NCBI RefSeq assembly: GCF_000764205.1
Contig: NZ_JQDZ01000022.1
Coordinates: 86,070-150,069 of the forward strand
From: Thalassotalea sp. ND16A
GTDB lineage: Bacteria > Pseudomonadota > Gammaproteobacteria > Enterobacterales > Alteromonadaceae
Length of the DNA: 64,000 bases
Direction of reading: 5' to 3'
Made by a program: the position numbers and the translations under genes. Below the pieces are notes generated by a model. It saw only the letters and a program-made list of their open reading frames with translations, was not told the DNA's origin and made no database searches. Every line of letters begins with the position of its first letter. Positions within the stretch are counted from its first letter, which is position 1. Shown piece after piece: positions 21,775 through 31,216 of the stretch.

Positions 21775-23448
21775 ATGAAAAATAGACAAAAATCACCCTG
21801 TTCAGTCTTACACCGGCTAGCGTTGGCAACAACACTAGGTATTGCATTACAGGGGTACTTGCCTAACATTCAAGGCGATAAAATCTTCAACAAAACAACA
21901 ACCGTTGTAGAAAATGCCAAAGACTTAAGCTGGGATGAAGTAAGCGCCAAGTATCAGCGGCCCGCCTGGTTTGGCGAGGCGAAATTTGGAATCTGGGTTC
22001 ACTGGGGTGGCCAAACTCAGCCTGAACAAGGTGGCGGTTGGTATGCTCGACATCTTTACCAGCAAGATGTTGGTCGCGAAAAGTGGGGTGAAAATGCCTA
22101 CCGTTATCATAATGAAACCTACGGGCACCCCTCTGAAAAAGGCTACAAAGATGTCCTGAACGAATGGAAAGCGGACAAACTCGATACTGATGCTTTGCTC
22201 ACATATTTCAAGGGCGTCGGTGCCAAATACTTTGTTGCCCTCGCTAACCACCATGATCACTTCGACAACTGGGATTCATCGCATCATCCGTGGAACTCGG
22301 TCAATGTCGGCCCTAAGCGCGATATCATCGGCGAATTTTCTAAATCCTCCAAGAAGGTTCAACTGCCATTCGGCGTCAGCTCCCACGACGATCGTTTTCT
22401 TCATTGGCTCAAACCGGCCTTTGGCGCTGATAAAAGCGGCCCGAAAAAGGGCATTCCGTACGATGGTTACATGACCAAGGAAGACGGCAAGGGCAAGTGG
22501 TGGCAAGGGCTAGACCCTGCCGACCTCTACGGTTTGCCACCAGCGGAGAGAACGGACGAATATCTTGAGAAAATTAAGACAAATTGGCTGCATCGCCACA
22601 CAGAGCTGGTTACTAAGTACGACATTGACATGCTTTGGTTTGATGGTCATGGCTTTCCCTATTCCGGCTATGGTAAACAAGTCGGGGCGGCACTGTATAA
22701 CAATGACCTGAAAAAAAACGGTAAATTCACTAGCGTTATTATCGGCAAATACAACAATGAACGCGCTACCATCAGTGATATCGAACGTGGTGTAGCTCAT
22801 GAAATTCAAGCCAATCCGTGGCAGAGTATCACCACGCCAAAAACCTGGTTCTACAAGGAAGAGGGGAGCTACAGACACAATGTTAGAACACTGGTGGAAG
22901 TGCTCTCAGATGTGATCAGCAAGAATGGTAACCTGCTGCTCAATGTTGAACTCCTCCCCGATGGTACCATTCCACCAGAACAAAAGGCGATGTTCGACGA
23001 ATTCGGTCAATGGCTCAAACTTAATGCAGCGGCAATTTATACCAGCGAACCATGGGAAGTGTATGGTGACAACCTAAGTTCCAGAAAAAAAGCTAATACC
23101 ATAAATGCCGACGAAACCGATCTCGCCGCACAGCAGAAGAAACACAAAAGTAATAACTTCAATGAAAGAACGGTGAAAAGCCCAGCTTACGGCATAGATG
23201 AAGTTCGTTTCACTCAAAAAGGGGATCGTTTATTTATGTTTGTGCTTAATCCAGCTAAAGCCACGATTAATATTCCGGCACTGGGACTGGCTAACAGCGA
23301 TAAAACTAAATTAATTAATTCTGTCAGGCTCATTGGTAGCAATGAGAAAATCAGTTTCAACCAAACTAACCATAGTCTGGAACTTACCGTTCCTCAAAAG
23401 CGCCCGAATCAATATACGGCCGTATTTGAAATTAGTGGCGCGTTATAA
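21775..23448 (+). CDS. GH29 alpha-L-fucosidase
   Basis: 557-residue enzyme with an N-terminal hydrophobic signal-like segment (about 10-30). GH29 hallmarks are AKFGIWVHWG near residue 70, HHDHFDNWDS near 165 and the nucleophile Asp290 in MLWFDGHG; SKNGNLLLNV then a C-terminal beta-sandwich follow. It removes terminal alpha-L-fucose, a cap on mucin-type and N-linked glycans. It starts a run of four genes (fucosidase, GH18, sulfatase, sialidase) whose base composition looks more GC-rich than the genes to the left. AGAGAG lies before the ATG. Confidence 0.93.
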   Translation: MKNRQKSPCSVLHRLALATTLGIALQGYLPNIQGDKIFNKTTTVVENAKDLSWDEVSAKYQRPAWFGEAKFGIWVHWGGQTQPEQGGGWYARHLYQQDVGREKWGENAYRYHNETYGHPSEKGYKDVLNEWKADKLDTDALLTYFKGVGAKYFVALANHHDHFDNWDSSHHPWNSVNVGPKRDIIGEFSKSSKKVQLPFGVSSHDDRFLHWLKPAFGADKSGPKKGIPYDGYMTKEDGKGKWWQGLDPADLYGLPPAERTDEYLEKIKTNWLHRHTELVTKYDIDMLWFDGHGFPYSGYGKQVGAALYNNDLKKNGKFTSVIIGKYNNERATISDIERGVAHEIQANPWQSITTPKTWFYKEEGSYRHNVRTLVEVLSDVISKNGNLLLNVELLPDGTIPPEQKAMFDEFGQWLKLNAAAIYTSEPWEVYGDNLSSRKKANTINADETDLAAQQKKHKSNNFNERTVKSPAYGIDEVRFTQKGDRLFMFVLNPAKATINIPALGLANSDKTKLINSVRLIGSNEKISFNQTNHSLELTVPQKRPNQYTAVFEISGAL

Positions 23449-23606
23449 GATCAGCAATAACAGCATGCATAAAGTAATTTTTTTAACCATTAAGCGTCAG
23501 CTACTTCCGGGAAAGCGGAGGACTAAAAATCTGCGTAAATAAAAAGACACTAATCGATGACTTACCAATTTAAAACCGTAATACCTAACTATATGAGGTC
23601 CTTATC

Positions 23607-24788
23607 ATGAAAATCAAACTGTTTCTTGCTGTGTTATTAACGGCCGGCTTCGTTTCCTCCTACTCAATGTTCAAGCAGTCGTCAGAACAGCTTACGCGAC
23701 AACTGAGCGATGACAACCGAGATACTTTTGTGCATGCGACCTACATTAGGGGCAACTGGCTCAAGAGCAGAGCCCAGTTGAAGCAAACGCGCTTTGAGCA
23801 GTTCAACTTCATGTATGTGATGGCGGCTCCGTCTTGGCAGGCAAAAGATTTCGAACTAACAGAAGAACAAATCCACAACAAACTGGTGCGAGACTATGCG
23901 TACCCTACAGGGGATTCTGGCCTTAGCCTTGTGCCTGAACTTATTGCCAGGGCACAGCAAAAGAACGTCAAGGTATTGCTTTCGATTCCTGGCAAAGATG
24001 AATTCAATCCGGTGGCCGCAGACAGTACAAAAAGAGCTTTGTTTGCCAAAGTGATGGCTGCCTTTGTCAAAAAATATAACTACGATGGCATTGAAATCGA
24101 CTGGGAGCATACCTACAATCGCGATCAGCACACGGCACTGATGGCAGAACTGCGCAAAGCGCTGGATGCCTTGGAAAAAAGCTCTGCTGAGCCAAAACGC
24201 GAGTACTATCTAACCACGGCGCTACACAGCTTTAGAACGTTCTCTCCGGCGCAAGCGCAGCAATTGAGCGCATCGGTCGACTGGCTCAATATCATGACCT
24301 ACGACATGGGCGGCGGCATTTGGGATAATGTCGCTAGCCATAATACGCCGCTGGATGAGATGAAGAAAAGGTTGCATAACAATTGGTCAGTATTCTCACC
24401 CGACAAGCTTTCCATCGGCCTGGCTAACTATGGCTTTTACTACCAGGGCATAGCGCCTGGCGAGAACAGTGAAGTCAGTCTAAAAGAAAAAGGACGTTAC
24501 TTCAGCTATACCGAGCTACCTGCGCTACTTAACCAGGGATGGCAAGAATCCTACGACCACTCGGCACAAGCGCCGTATTATTTCAGCCCTGACAAAGCTG
24601 AGTTTGTCACCATGGATAACAAACAAAGCCTGAGCCACAAAATGGCGTGGGCATTTGAACAGCAGTTTCGTGGCGTTTTCTGGTGGGAGTTTAGCCTTGA
24701 CTATTTTCCCGCTGTGGCAGGTAAAAAATACGCTAGCCATCCACTGATTGATCATGTCAGCCAAACCATTTTGGAGAAAAACAAATGA
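23607..24788 (+). CDS. GH18 glycosidase, chitinase-like
   Basis: 393 residues with an N-terminal signal/anchor (about 4-20) and a GH18 barrel. VKVLLSIPG is the second conserved strand and DGIEIDWEH the active site (catalytic Glu167, with Glu for the second Asp). NIMTYDMGGG and a terminal FWWEFSLD match the family. It could cleave chitin oligomers or the chitobiose core of glycans. GAGGT is a good ribosome-binding site. Its stop overlaps the next gene's start (ATGA), so the two are translationally coupled. The preceding 158 bp hold only a 25-codon ORF of no evident meaning. Confidence 0.88.
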   Translation: MKIKLFLAVLLTAGFVSSYSMFKQSSEQLTRQLSDDNRDTFVHATYIRGNWLKSRAQLKQTRFEQFNFMYVMAAPSWQAKDFELTEEQIHNKLVRDYAYPTGDSGLSLVPELIARAQQKNVKVLLSIPGKDEFNPVAADSTKRALFAKVMAAFVKKYNYDGIEIDWEHTYNRDQHTALMAELRKALDALEKSSAEPKREYYLTTALHSFRTFSPAQAQQLSASVDWLNIMTYDMGGGIWDNVASHNTPLDEMKKRLHNNWSVFSPDKLSIGLANYGFYYQGIAPGENSEVSLKEKGRYFSYTELPALLNQGWQESYDHSAQAPYYFSPDKAEFVTMDNKQSLSHKMAWAFEQQFRGVFWWEFSLDYFPAVAGKKYASHPLIDHVSQTILEKNK

Positions 24789-26329
24789 ACGATAAGCAGA
24801 CCTTACGACTCAAGACAAAAAAATCATTCATTAATGTTTTAATGTTTGCCGGCGCTGCACTAATGAGTCAGGCATCATTCGCCACACAGGCTCCTACAGC
24901 CAAACCGAACATCGTCATTATTTACACCGATGATCTGGGTATCGGTGATGTCAGCGCCTATGGCGTTGGCAAGCTATCAACACCGAATATCGACACGATT
25001 GCCGATCAAGGTATTAAATTTACCAATGGTTATGCCACGGCGGCGACCTGTACCCCGAGCCGTTTCTCAATTCTCACCGGCCAATACCCTTGGCGCAAAG
25101 GGGTTCAAATCTTACCCGGCGATGCACCGTTACTGATCAGCCCCGAACAGCAAACCTTACCCAAAATGCTGAAACAAGCTGGTTATACCACGGCTGTTAT
25201 CGGCAAATGGCATTTAGGTTTGGGCAATGGTCAAATGGACTGGAACGAACACATCCCGTTGGGACCCAATGAAGTTGGCTTTGACTACTCCTATATCATG
25301 GCTGCCACCAATGACCGGGTACCTAACGTCTTTGTAAAAAATGGCGACGTGGTGGGTTTAGAACAAGATGATCCGCTCTATGTCAGCTATAAAAGTAATT
25401 TCCCGGGCGAGGTAACAGGTCAGGAGAACCCTGAGTTATTGACCAAAATGACCTATCATCATGGTCATGATCAAAGCATTAACAATGGCGTGTCCCGTAT
25501 TGGCTACCAAAAAGGCGGTAAGGCGGCACAGTGGATTGACGAAGACATGTCAGATTTGTTTTTGAGCGAAGCCCAACGTTTTGTCAAAAGAAACCAAGCT
25601 AAGCCGTTCTTCCTGTTTTATACCCTACACCAACCCCATGTACCGCGTGTTCCTAACCGACACTTTGTCGGCAAGTCGGGTTTGGGTCCTCGTGGTGATG
25701 CCATCCTTGAAGCCGATTGGGCGATTGGCCAATTCCTCGAGACGCTTGACCAGCTGGGTTTGAGTGACAATACCCTAATTGTCTTTTCCTCTGACAATGG
25801 TCCGGTACTCAATGATGGCTACAATGACCAAGCCGATACTAAAAATGGTCAACATACCCCCTGGGGGCAGTTCAGAGGAGGTAAGTACAGCTTATTTGAA
25901 GCCGGTACACATATTCCCTTAATGGTGCGCTGGCAAGGTAAAATTAAACCCGGTGTATCCGATGCGCTGATTTCACAACACGACCTACTCGCCTCGTTTG
26001 CCAGTATGACAGGGCAGAAGATCAAAGCTAGCGACAGCCAGAATATGCTAAGTGCGTTAACCGGACAATCAAAAACCGGTCGTAAATCTCTGCTGCTTGA
26101 AGGCATGCATGGTCGTACCGCGTACCGTGAAGGTGACTGGATTGTCATCCCTGCTTATAAGGGCAACAGCCTTATGAAAAAACAAAATATCGAAACCGGT
26201 ATTTACCCCTTCGACCAACTGTATAATATATCCACAGATCCTGGTCAGCAGCACAACCTGGCCAGTCAATACCCAGAGAAAATAAGCACTATGCTAAAGC
26301 ATTATCAGGCCGTGATGCAGCCTAATTAA
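24785..26329 (+). CDS. Secreted S1-family sulfatase
   Basis: 514-residue formylglycine sulfatase. A signal peptide ends near SFATQ; Asp49/Asp50 lie in IYTDDLGIGDV and the formylglycine precursor is Cys89 in CTPSR. GKWHLG, a SSDNGPV metal motif and a C-terminal subdomain with LYNISTDPGQQHNLA follow. The RGGKYSLFEAGTHIP block is arylsulfatase-A-like. It overlaps the GH18 gene by 4 bp and precedes the sialidase, and probably desulfates galactose or hexosamine in the same substrate. Sulfation position not determined. Confidence 0.92.
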   Translation: MNDKQTLRLKTKKSFINVLMFAGAALMSQASFATQAPTAKPNIVIIYTDDLGIGDVSAYGVGKLSTPNIDTIADQGIKFTNGYATAATCTPSRFSILTGQYPWRKGVQILPGDAPLLISPEQQTLPKMLKQAGYTTAVIGKWHLGLGNGQMDWNEHIPLGPNEVGFDYSYIMAATNDRVPNVFVKNGDVVGLEQDDPLYVSYKSNFPGEVTGQENPELLTKMTYHHGHDQSINNGVSRIGYQKGGKAAQWIDEDMSDLFLSEAQRFVKRNQAKPFFLFYTLHQPHVPRVPNRHFVGKSGLGPRGDAILEADWAIGQFLETLDQLGLSDNTLIVFSSDNGPVLNDGYNDQADTKNGQHTPWGQFRGGKYSLFEAGTHIPLMVRWQGKIKPGVSDALISQHDLLASFASMTGQKIKASDSQNMLSALTGQSKTGRKSLLLEGMHGRTAYREGDWIVIPAYKGNSLMKKQNIETGIYPFDQLYNISTDPGQQHNLASQYPEKISTMLKHYQAVMQPN

Positions 26330-26411
26330 ATGTGATGATACCCAATTGCAAACGCAGGAGATCAATTTGATATCCTGCGACTTTATTATCAACTCAGCGG
26401 GGAAACGCGCC

Positions 26412-26471
26412 ATGAAAAGGTTGATCTATACACTTGTTCTCACATTAATGCCGGTAGTTTCAAACTACTGA
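26412..26471 (+). CDS. 19-residue signal-peptide-like micro-ORF
   Basis: ATG-started ORF reading MKRLIYTLVLTLMPVVSNY then stop, 21 bases before the sialidase start. It has the charge-plus-hydrophobic pattern of a signal peptide but no mature part. It may be the remnant of a lost secreted protein, a leader peptide, or chance. Confidence 0.3.
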   Translation: MKRLIYTLVLTLMPVVSNY

Positions 26472-26492
26472 GTTGTAAAAGAAACCTCAAAC

Positions 26493-28100
26493 ATGAATAA
26501 AATTAAGCTACTGCTGTTGCAAGTGTTGGTCATAACTATATTGACGGCTTGCTCAATGATGACACCACAGTCCTCGAACGTACAAGTGATGAGCTACTCG
26601 CCCGTATACCCGATATTGATCGGTAAAGAACATAATCCGGCGTTACGTGTCAATATAGTGTCAAAACAACGACATTCAGACTCACTGCGCAATATCACGC
26701 TAGACTTCAGCGGCAGCGATGATGTCTCTGCTATCAAAACAGCCAAGCTGTTTTATTCAGGTGGTGGTGAAAGTTTTACAGCAACTAACCTGGTTGGCAG
26801 TACTGACAAGATTTCGGCATTGACGACGATTAAGCTCAGCAAGCCAGTCGTGCCATCACAAGGGAATAATTATTTCTGGCTGACGGTTAGTGTTCGTAAC
26901 GATGCCAATACACTTCACGATGTCACGGTCAATGCAAGTCAGATCAAGCTCGGTAATGAAACTCTTGCTGTTACTGCCCTCAATGAAACTGCGCATAACC
27001 GCATTGGCCATGCTTTAAGACAAGCCAAAGACGATGGTGTCAATACCTACCGGATCCCCGGTCTGGAGACCACTAATAAAGGCACCTTACTCGCCATTTA
27101 TGATGTTCGCCACGACAGTTCGGTTGATTTGCAAGGTGATATCGATGTCGGCATGAGCCGCAGTACCGATGGCGGTCAAACTTGGCAGCCGATGAAAATC
27201 ATTATGGATATGGGCGAGTGGGGGGGCTTGCCACAAGATCAGAATGGTGTCGGTGATCCGTCAATTTTAGTGGATCGGCTGACAAACACGATTTGGGTTG
27301 CCGCGTTATGGGCCCATGGTCACCCAGGAAAACGGTCTTGGTACGGCTCTAAACAAGGAATGACGCCAGTTGAAACGGGACAGCTAATATTAACAAAAAG
27401 CGAAGATGATGGTCTCACCTGGTCTGCCCCGATCAATATCACCAAACAAGTCAAAGATCCCCAGTGGCGCTTGTTACTTGACGGCCCCGGCAAGGGCATC
27501 AGTTTAAACGATGGTACCTTGGTATTTCCTGTTCAATATAAAGACGAAAACAAGCTGGCTCATTCGACGCTTATTTCTAGCAAAGATCACGGCAAAACCT
27601 GGACGATAGGCACCAGCGCCAAAACCGATACTACAGAAGCGCAAGTCGTCCAGTTGAGCGATGGCTCATTGATGCTCAACATGCGCGACAATCGCGGTCA
27701 ACGTCATTGGCAGAAAAATGGCACGGGCGCTCGCGCCTTGGCAACAACTTCGGATCTAGGCCAGACCTGGCAAATACACCCAACGTCGAACAAGGCGTTA
27801 CCAGAGCCTGTATGTAGTGCCAGTTTGATCAGTCATCAAATGCATAGTCAACCATCATTGTTGCTGTTCTCCAACCCTGCGAGTCAATATTCACGCCGCA
27901 ATATGACCATCAAAGTTAGTCAGGATGACGGTATGTCATGGCCTGTGGAACACTTTACTTTAATTGATGAAGGTCTTGGCTATGGCTATTCCAGTCTGAC
28001 CAGCATTAATGAGCAAATTATCGGTATCTTGTATGAGAGTAGCCAGTCACATATGACCTTTCAGCGGTTCAAACTCAGCGAACTAATGAAGCACAAATAG
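26493..28100 (+). CDS. GH33-type exo-alpha-sialidase lipoprotein
   Basis: 535 residues. A lipoprotein signal (LTAC, Cys20) is followed by an N-terminal beta-sandwich (about 30-170) like the BNR-associated N-terminal domain of bacterial neuraminidases, then a six-bladed propeller. The propeller has the arginine motif YRIPG (Arg187) and repeated Asp boxes: STDGGQTW, SEDDGLTW, SKDHGKTW, TSDLGQTW and a degenerate SQDDGMSW. It should remove terminal sialic acids, exposing galactose for GH2 and GH16. Sialidase presence is the strongest argument that the locus targets an animal-type glycan. No nan catabolic genes are in the window. Confidence 0.9.
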   Translation: MNKIKLLLLQVLVITILTACSMMTPQSSNVQVMSYSPVYPILIGKEHNPALRVNIVSKQRHSDSLRNITLDFSGSDDVSAIKTAKLFYSGGGESFTATNLVGSTDKISALTTIKLSKPVVPSQGNNYFWLTVSVRNDANTLHDVTVNASQIKLGNETLAVTALNETAHNRIGHALRQAKDDGVNTYRIPGLETTNKGTLLAIYDVRHDSSVDLQGDIDVGMSRSTDGGQTWQPMKIIMDMGEWGGLPQDQNGVGDPSILVDRLTNTIWVAALWAHGHPGKRSWYGSKQGMTPVETGQLILTKSEDDGLTWSAPINITKQVKDPQWRLLLDGPGKGISLNDGTLVFPVQYKDENKLAHSTLISSKDHGKTWTIGTSAKTDTTEAQVVQLSDGSLMLNMRDNRGQRHWQKNGTGARALATTSDLGQTWQIHPTSNKALPEPVCSASLISHQMHSQPSLLLFSNPASQYSRRNMTIKVSQDDGMSWPVEHFTLIDEGLGYGYSSLTSINEQIIGILYESSQSHMTFQRFKLSELMKHK

Positions 28101-28133
28101 GTCGCTATCATCAACATTCATTAACTCTAGCCA

Positions 28134-28466
28134 ATGGTCGCGGGAAACTACGGGTTGATACCGCCGAACGTACGCAAAAAATTGTATGATGATGAAAATG
28201 TAAATTACGGCCGAGATGAATTAATGGTATTGATCATGGTTCGTCAAGGTTTATTTGGTGATTTATTGCATGGTGAAGCGGCATACATTCATGAATTACG
28301 TTGGCAAATGAAAGAAATTGAACACAAAACAGGTTCATGGCGTACAAATGAACATACCGAACACAATGAAAACCTTTACCCCACACATGGGACTACCGTG
28401 CCTTATGTAGAAAGGATTAAGTTGGGTATAGCATTTGATACAAGTTTGATGAGCAGAAAACTATAG
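28134..28466 (+). CDS. Hypothetical protein, possibly a gene remnant
   Basis: 110-codon ORF with no ribosome-binding site and no recognised domain; composition is charged and soluble ([31 protein letters not shown]). It follows the last gene of the glycan locus and precedes a 620-bp gap, so it may be the eroded edge of the locus. Function unknown. Confidence 0.35.
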   Translation: MVAGNYGLIPPNVRKKLYDDENVNYGRDELMVLIMVRQGLFGDLLHGEAAYIHELRWQMKEIEHKTGSWRTNEHTEHNENLYPTHGTTVPYVERIKLGIAFDTSLMSRKL

Positions 28467-29086
28467 ATTCTTGATCTTGTGTAATTCCTTATAAATAATA
28501 GTGTTGCTCTTGTGTACTGAGTCAACTTACCGGTCGGGCCGCATTTGGTCTAAATATCCATAATTATTAAAGGGAAATGCTTACTTTTTGTTTATTTGTT
28601 GCGTGATTTTTACTTTTCTATCTCGTTTTTGGGGCGTTAACGCCTTAGACAAAAAGTGCTTATGTCAGCTATATCTGGAAAATAGTGACCATTATTTTGG
28701 TTGTTTTTAGTAGCAATTTCAGACTGCTTTGTCGCAATTGTTAGCATTAAAACCCCAAAGCCTTATCTCAGCTAAAACATAAAGCTGAGATGTTCGCCAA
28801 AAAAATCATAAGACTATGAGCCTGCAGGTGGCTGTCAGGTTACTTTACAGTGACACCACCATTAATTTATTAAAGCGCAACATTCATCATAAAAACAATG
28901 CCTTATAAATTCGGTATATTTCTTGCGATTGATTGTTTTCTATGGAAAATACTCATCTTCATTCGGTGACTATCCTGATAATAACAAGTTAACTAAGCTA
29001 TGAATTGCAATCAACAGTTAAGTGAATAAAGACATTCTCATGATTTACCAGAAGGCGATTAAATATTCGACGTAAGGAGGTACATA
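28467..29086. other. 620-bp intergenic region with palindromes
   Basis: No gene seen. It contains a perfect GGCGTTAACGCC palindrome (28633-28644), an ATCTCAGCT/AGCTGAGAT hairpin with a 9-nt loop (28765-28791), an imperfect GGTGG...CCACC inverted repeat near 28826-28860, and a near-perfect ribosome-binding site TAAGGAGGT at 29075-29083 for the gene that follows. It could hold a promoter or small RNA; no family recognised. Confidence 0.5.
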
Positions 29087-30508
29087 ATGTTTAAATTCTT
29101 CGCAGCGTTTTTGTTATTTGTTAGTGCCCTAAGTAGTGCTATGAATAAGGCCGAACTTATCGATGCCATGGCCAGTGACACCCAGCTTTCAAAAGAAAAA
29201 CTGGTCAAACCCTTCGTTAATTCTCTGATAGACGTTGCCAGAGAACAACTTAACCATGCGGGACCTGGAGCTGCCATCGAATTTCAGCCCTTTGGTCACA
29301 TATTAAATGCACTACCCAAGAAACAAGACTATCATGGGCATGTCACCGTGCTGAAAAACCAAGAACAACTCGAATTTAACGGCCATGTAACTGTGCTAAA
29401 AGCTGCGGATGGCACCTTCGAACTGTCTATTTTGCCGCAAAGCCAAAGGCTTAATACCGTAAGCGTGGATACCCCAGATAGTCATGAGGTTGCAGTGACA
29501 TTGGTATTTGATAGGGTTATCTCGCCACCAGAGTGTTTGTCTGCCGGTGTTCCAGACAACCCCAAAAGTTGTCGTCAGAGTGTAGAAGAGCAGAGATATA
29601 TCGGTCATGTCACGCTGTTGCGGGGAGTCGATGCCAATGCGGCTGGTGGTAAGGAGTTTATTGGCCATGTGACACTGTTAAGAGGTAGCGACAGCGATTT
29701 TCGCGGTCATGTTACCGTGTTAAAAGCCGCGGATCATCCTGAACATGATTTCAATCCTAATGGCGCGCTAATGCGTGAGCTGCTCCCGACTGCTTACGAG
29801 AGTGAATATTATATGGCGTTGGCAGATATCATAACCAATGCTTATGCAACAACCAGAGCTCATCAGGGAGACATTATTAATTTACACCCGCCAGGGAATA
29901 AAGTTCGAGACCTGGAAATTCTTGAGTTCAACTATTCTCTTCTTCAGGCCATGAGGAGTAGACTGAATAATGCGAGCAGCCTGTTAAAGGATGCGCTAAC
30001 CTGTGAATACGATGCTGGCGGTTATTGCGCAGACGCCTGGTTGAGCGTGAGAAACGCATTGGTTTTTACCGAAGCTAACGCAGTGCTACGTGGCTGGGAT
30101 GGCACCTATAAAGGTAAAAGGAACACCAGATTGATAGGTTCTTTTACCAAGGCAACGGCTGAAATAATTTATCAAACCTGGAATCAAGGTGTTGTCGCAT
30201 TTATCGCAGCAGCCCGCGCGCAGAAAGCCACAGAGGCGAGGAGAACGAAGCCTTGGGATGACATTATTCAACAAATACCAATGAATGCTCGATATGCGAG
30301 AATTTTAGCGGCAAGTTTTATCAATACCACCACTAACGCACTTAAGCGAGGAGATCGGGTTAGTTTGGTTGGCTTTGGTAGTTTCAGTGTATCGAACAGA
30401 GCAGCGCGAACCGGACGAAATCCGCAGACCGGAAAAGAAATCCAGATAGCCGCGAAAAAAGTGGTTAGATTTAAAGCGGGTTCGGAACTCTCTACTAAGG
30501 TAAATTAA
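29087..30508 (+). CDS. Secreted two-HU-domain protein with GHVT repeats
   Basis: 473 residues. A signal peptide (1-18) is fused exactly onto a canonical HU start ([13 protein letters not shown], 19-31). This first HU segment reaches about residue 71 and lacks the DNA-binding arm. Five copies of GHVT[VL]L[KR] follow at 84, 99, 173, 193 and 207, then a helical region with a Cys pair (about 225-385). A second, nearly complete HU domain (about 390-473) has [12 protein letters not shown], the arm [12 protein letters not shown] and a terminal helix. The strong TAAGGAGGT before ATG 29087 favours the secreted form; the internal Met19 lacks one. HU proteins bend and bind DNA in the cytoplasm, so export would suggest extracellular DNA or surface binding. 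Function unknown. Confidence 0.8.
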   Translation: MFKFFAAFLLFVSALSSAMNKAELIDAMASDTQLSKEKLVKPFVNSLIDVAREQLNHAGPGAAIEFQPFGHILNALPKKQDYHGHVTVLKNQEQLEFNGHVTVLKAADGTFELSILPQSQRLNTVSVDTPDSHEVAVTLVFDRVISPPECLSAGVPDNPKSCRQSVEEQRYIGHVTLLRGVDANAAGGKEFIGHVTLLRGSDSDFRGHVTVLKAADHPEHDFNPNGALMRELLPTAYESEYYMALADIITNAYATTRAHQGDIINLHPPGNKVRDLEILEFNYSLLQAMRSRLNNASSLLKDALTCEYDAGGYCADAWLSVRNALVFTEANAVLRGWDGTYKGKRNTRLIGSFTKATAEIIYQTWNQGVVAFIAAARAQKATEARRTKPWDDIIQQIPMNARYARILAASFINTTTNALKRGDRVSLVGFGSFSVSNRAARTGRNPQTGKEIQIAAKKVVRFKAGSELSTKVN

Positions 30509-30533
30509 CGCCAATGCATAGCTAAAGGTGAGC

Positions 30534-30557
30534 ACCATCACCGCGAGCGGTGATGGT
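30534..30557. terminator. Hairpin between convergent genes
   Basis: ACCATCACCGC / GCGGTGATGGT perfect 11-bp inverted repeat, 26 bases after the HU-like gene's stop and about 45 before the tesA 3' end. It has no long T-run, and probably serves as a bidirectional end signal. Confidence 0.5.
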
Positions 30558-30601
30558 CATTGCCACTTTGCATAAGTTCAGCACGGGAAGTCATGTAACT
30601 G

Positions 30602-31216
30602 CTAAAGCGCCTTGTCGATGATCGCTTTCATTTCTTTCGCCAGTATTGGTTGCGCTTCTTTAGTCGGGTGTATGCCATCGCCTTGCATCAAGCTTGGATC
30701 CGTTGCAACCACTTCAATAAAAAATGGCAGTAGCGGTGAGTTGCTTTGTGTTGCTACGTTGCTAAAAACGTCGCTAAACATTTTACTGTATCTTGGCCCA
30801 TAGTTAGGGGGGATGCGAACTTTTGAGATAAGAACTTTAATGTTTTTAGCATGCGCCAATTCTATTATTTGTAACAAGTTATTTTCAATAAGCTTAGGTG
30901 GAAAGCCTCTAAGGCCATCGTTACCCCCCAATTCTATCAATAAATAATCAATATCGTTTTTCGCCAAAATGCCCGGCAGCCTTGCCAAACCGCCACCTGT
31001 GGTTTCACCACTGATGCTGGCATTAATAATTCGGTAGCTGGCGTTCTCCGTTTCAAGCTGATTATTTAGTAACACAACCCAGCCATCTTTTTCTTGCATC
31101 CCGTAACTTGCACTGAGACTATCACCTAATAGTAAAATAGAATTATTGGCCGAAACGTTTAGTGCAAACGTAGTGCTGAAGATAATTAATAATGTAAGAG
31201 CTAACTTGTTGAACAT
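30602..31216 (-). CDS. tesA: Acyl-CoA thioesterase I / lysophospholipase TesA
   Basis: 204-residue periplasmic SGNH-hydrolase. The start at 31216 gives a proper signal peptide ([13 protein letters not shown]...VSA); a longer frame upstream adds 29 non-matching residues. The catalytic Ser33 lies in GDSLSASYGM, the Gly/Asn oxyanion residues in ISGETTGGG and ELGGNDGLRG, and the Asp/His dyad in GDGIHPTKEAQ. It hydrolyses thioesters and lysophospholipids. It is divergent from ybbA, the same arrangement as in E. coli, but here the two start codons share the bases CATG. Confidence 0.93.
   Translation of the reverse strand: MFNKLALTLLIIFSTTFALNVSANNSILLLGDSLSASYGMQEKDGWVVLLNNQLETENASYRIINASISGETTGGGLARLPGILAKNDIDYLLIELGGNDGLRGFPPKLIENNLLQIIELAHAKNIKVLISKVRIPPNYGPRYSKMFSDVFSNVATQSNSPLLPFFIEVVATDPSLMQGDGIHPTKEAQPILAKEMKAIIDKAL

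Noticed and set aside
23466..23543. 25-codon ORF between GH29 and GH18 genes
   Set aside because: Basic, no ribosome-binding site and no hydrophobic or domain pattern; probably chance.
28134..28466. Transposase or integrase remnant at the end of the glycan locus
   Set aside because: The position suggested a mobile-element scar, but no catalytic motif, terminal repeat or target duplication is visible.
28467..29086. Small RNA or riboswitch in the 620-bp gap
   Set aside because: Hairpins and palindromes exist, but no T-tailed terminator or known RNA family pattern could be recognised.
31146..31214. N-terminal extension of the YbbA-type ATPase
   Set aside because: The 23 extra codons run antisense through the tesA signal peptide and do not resemble the family; ATG 31215 is preferred.
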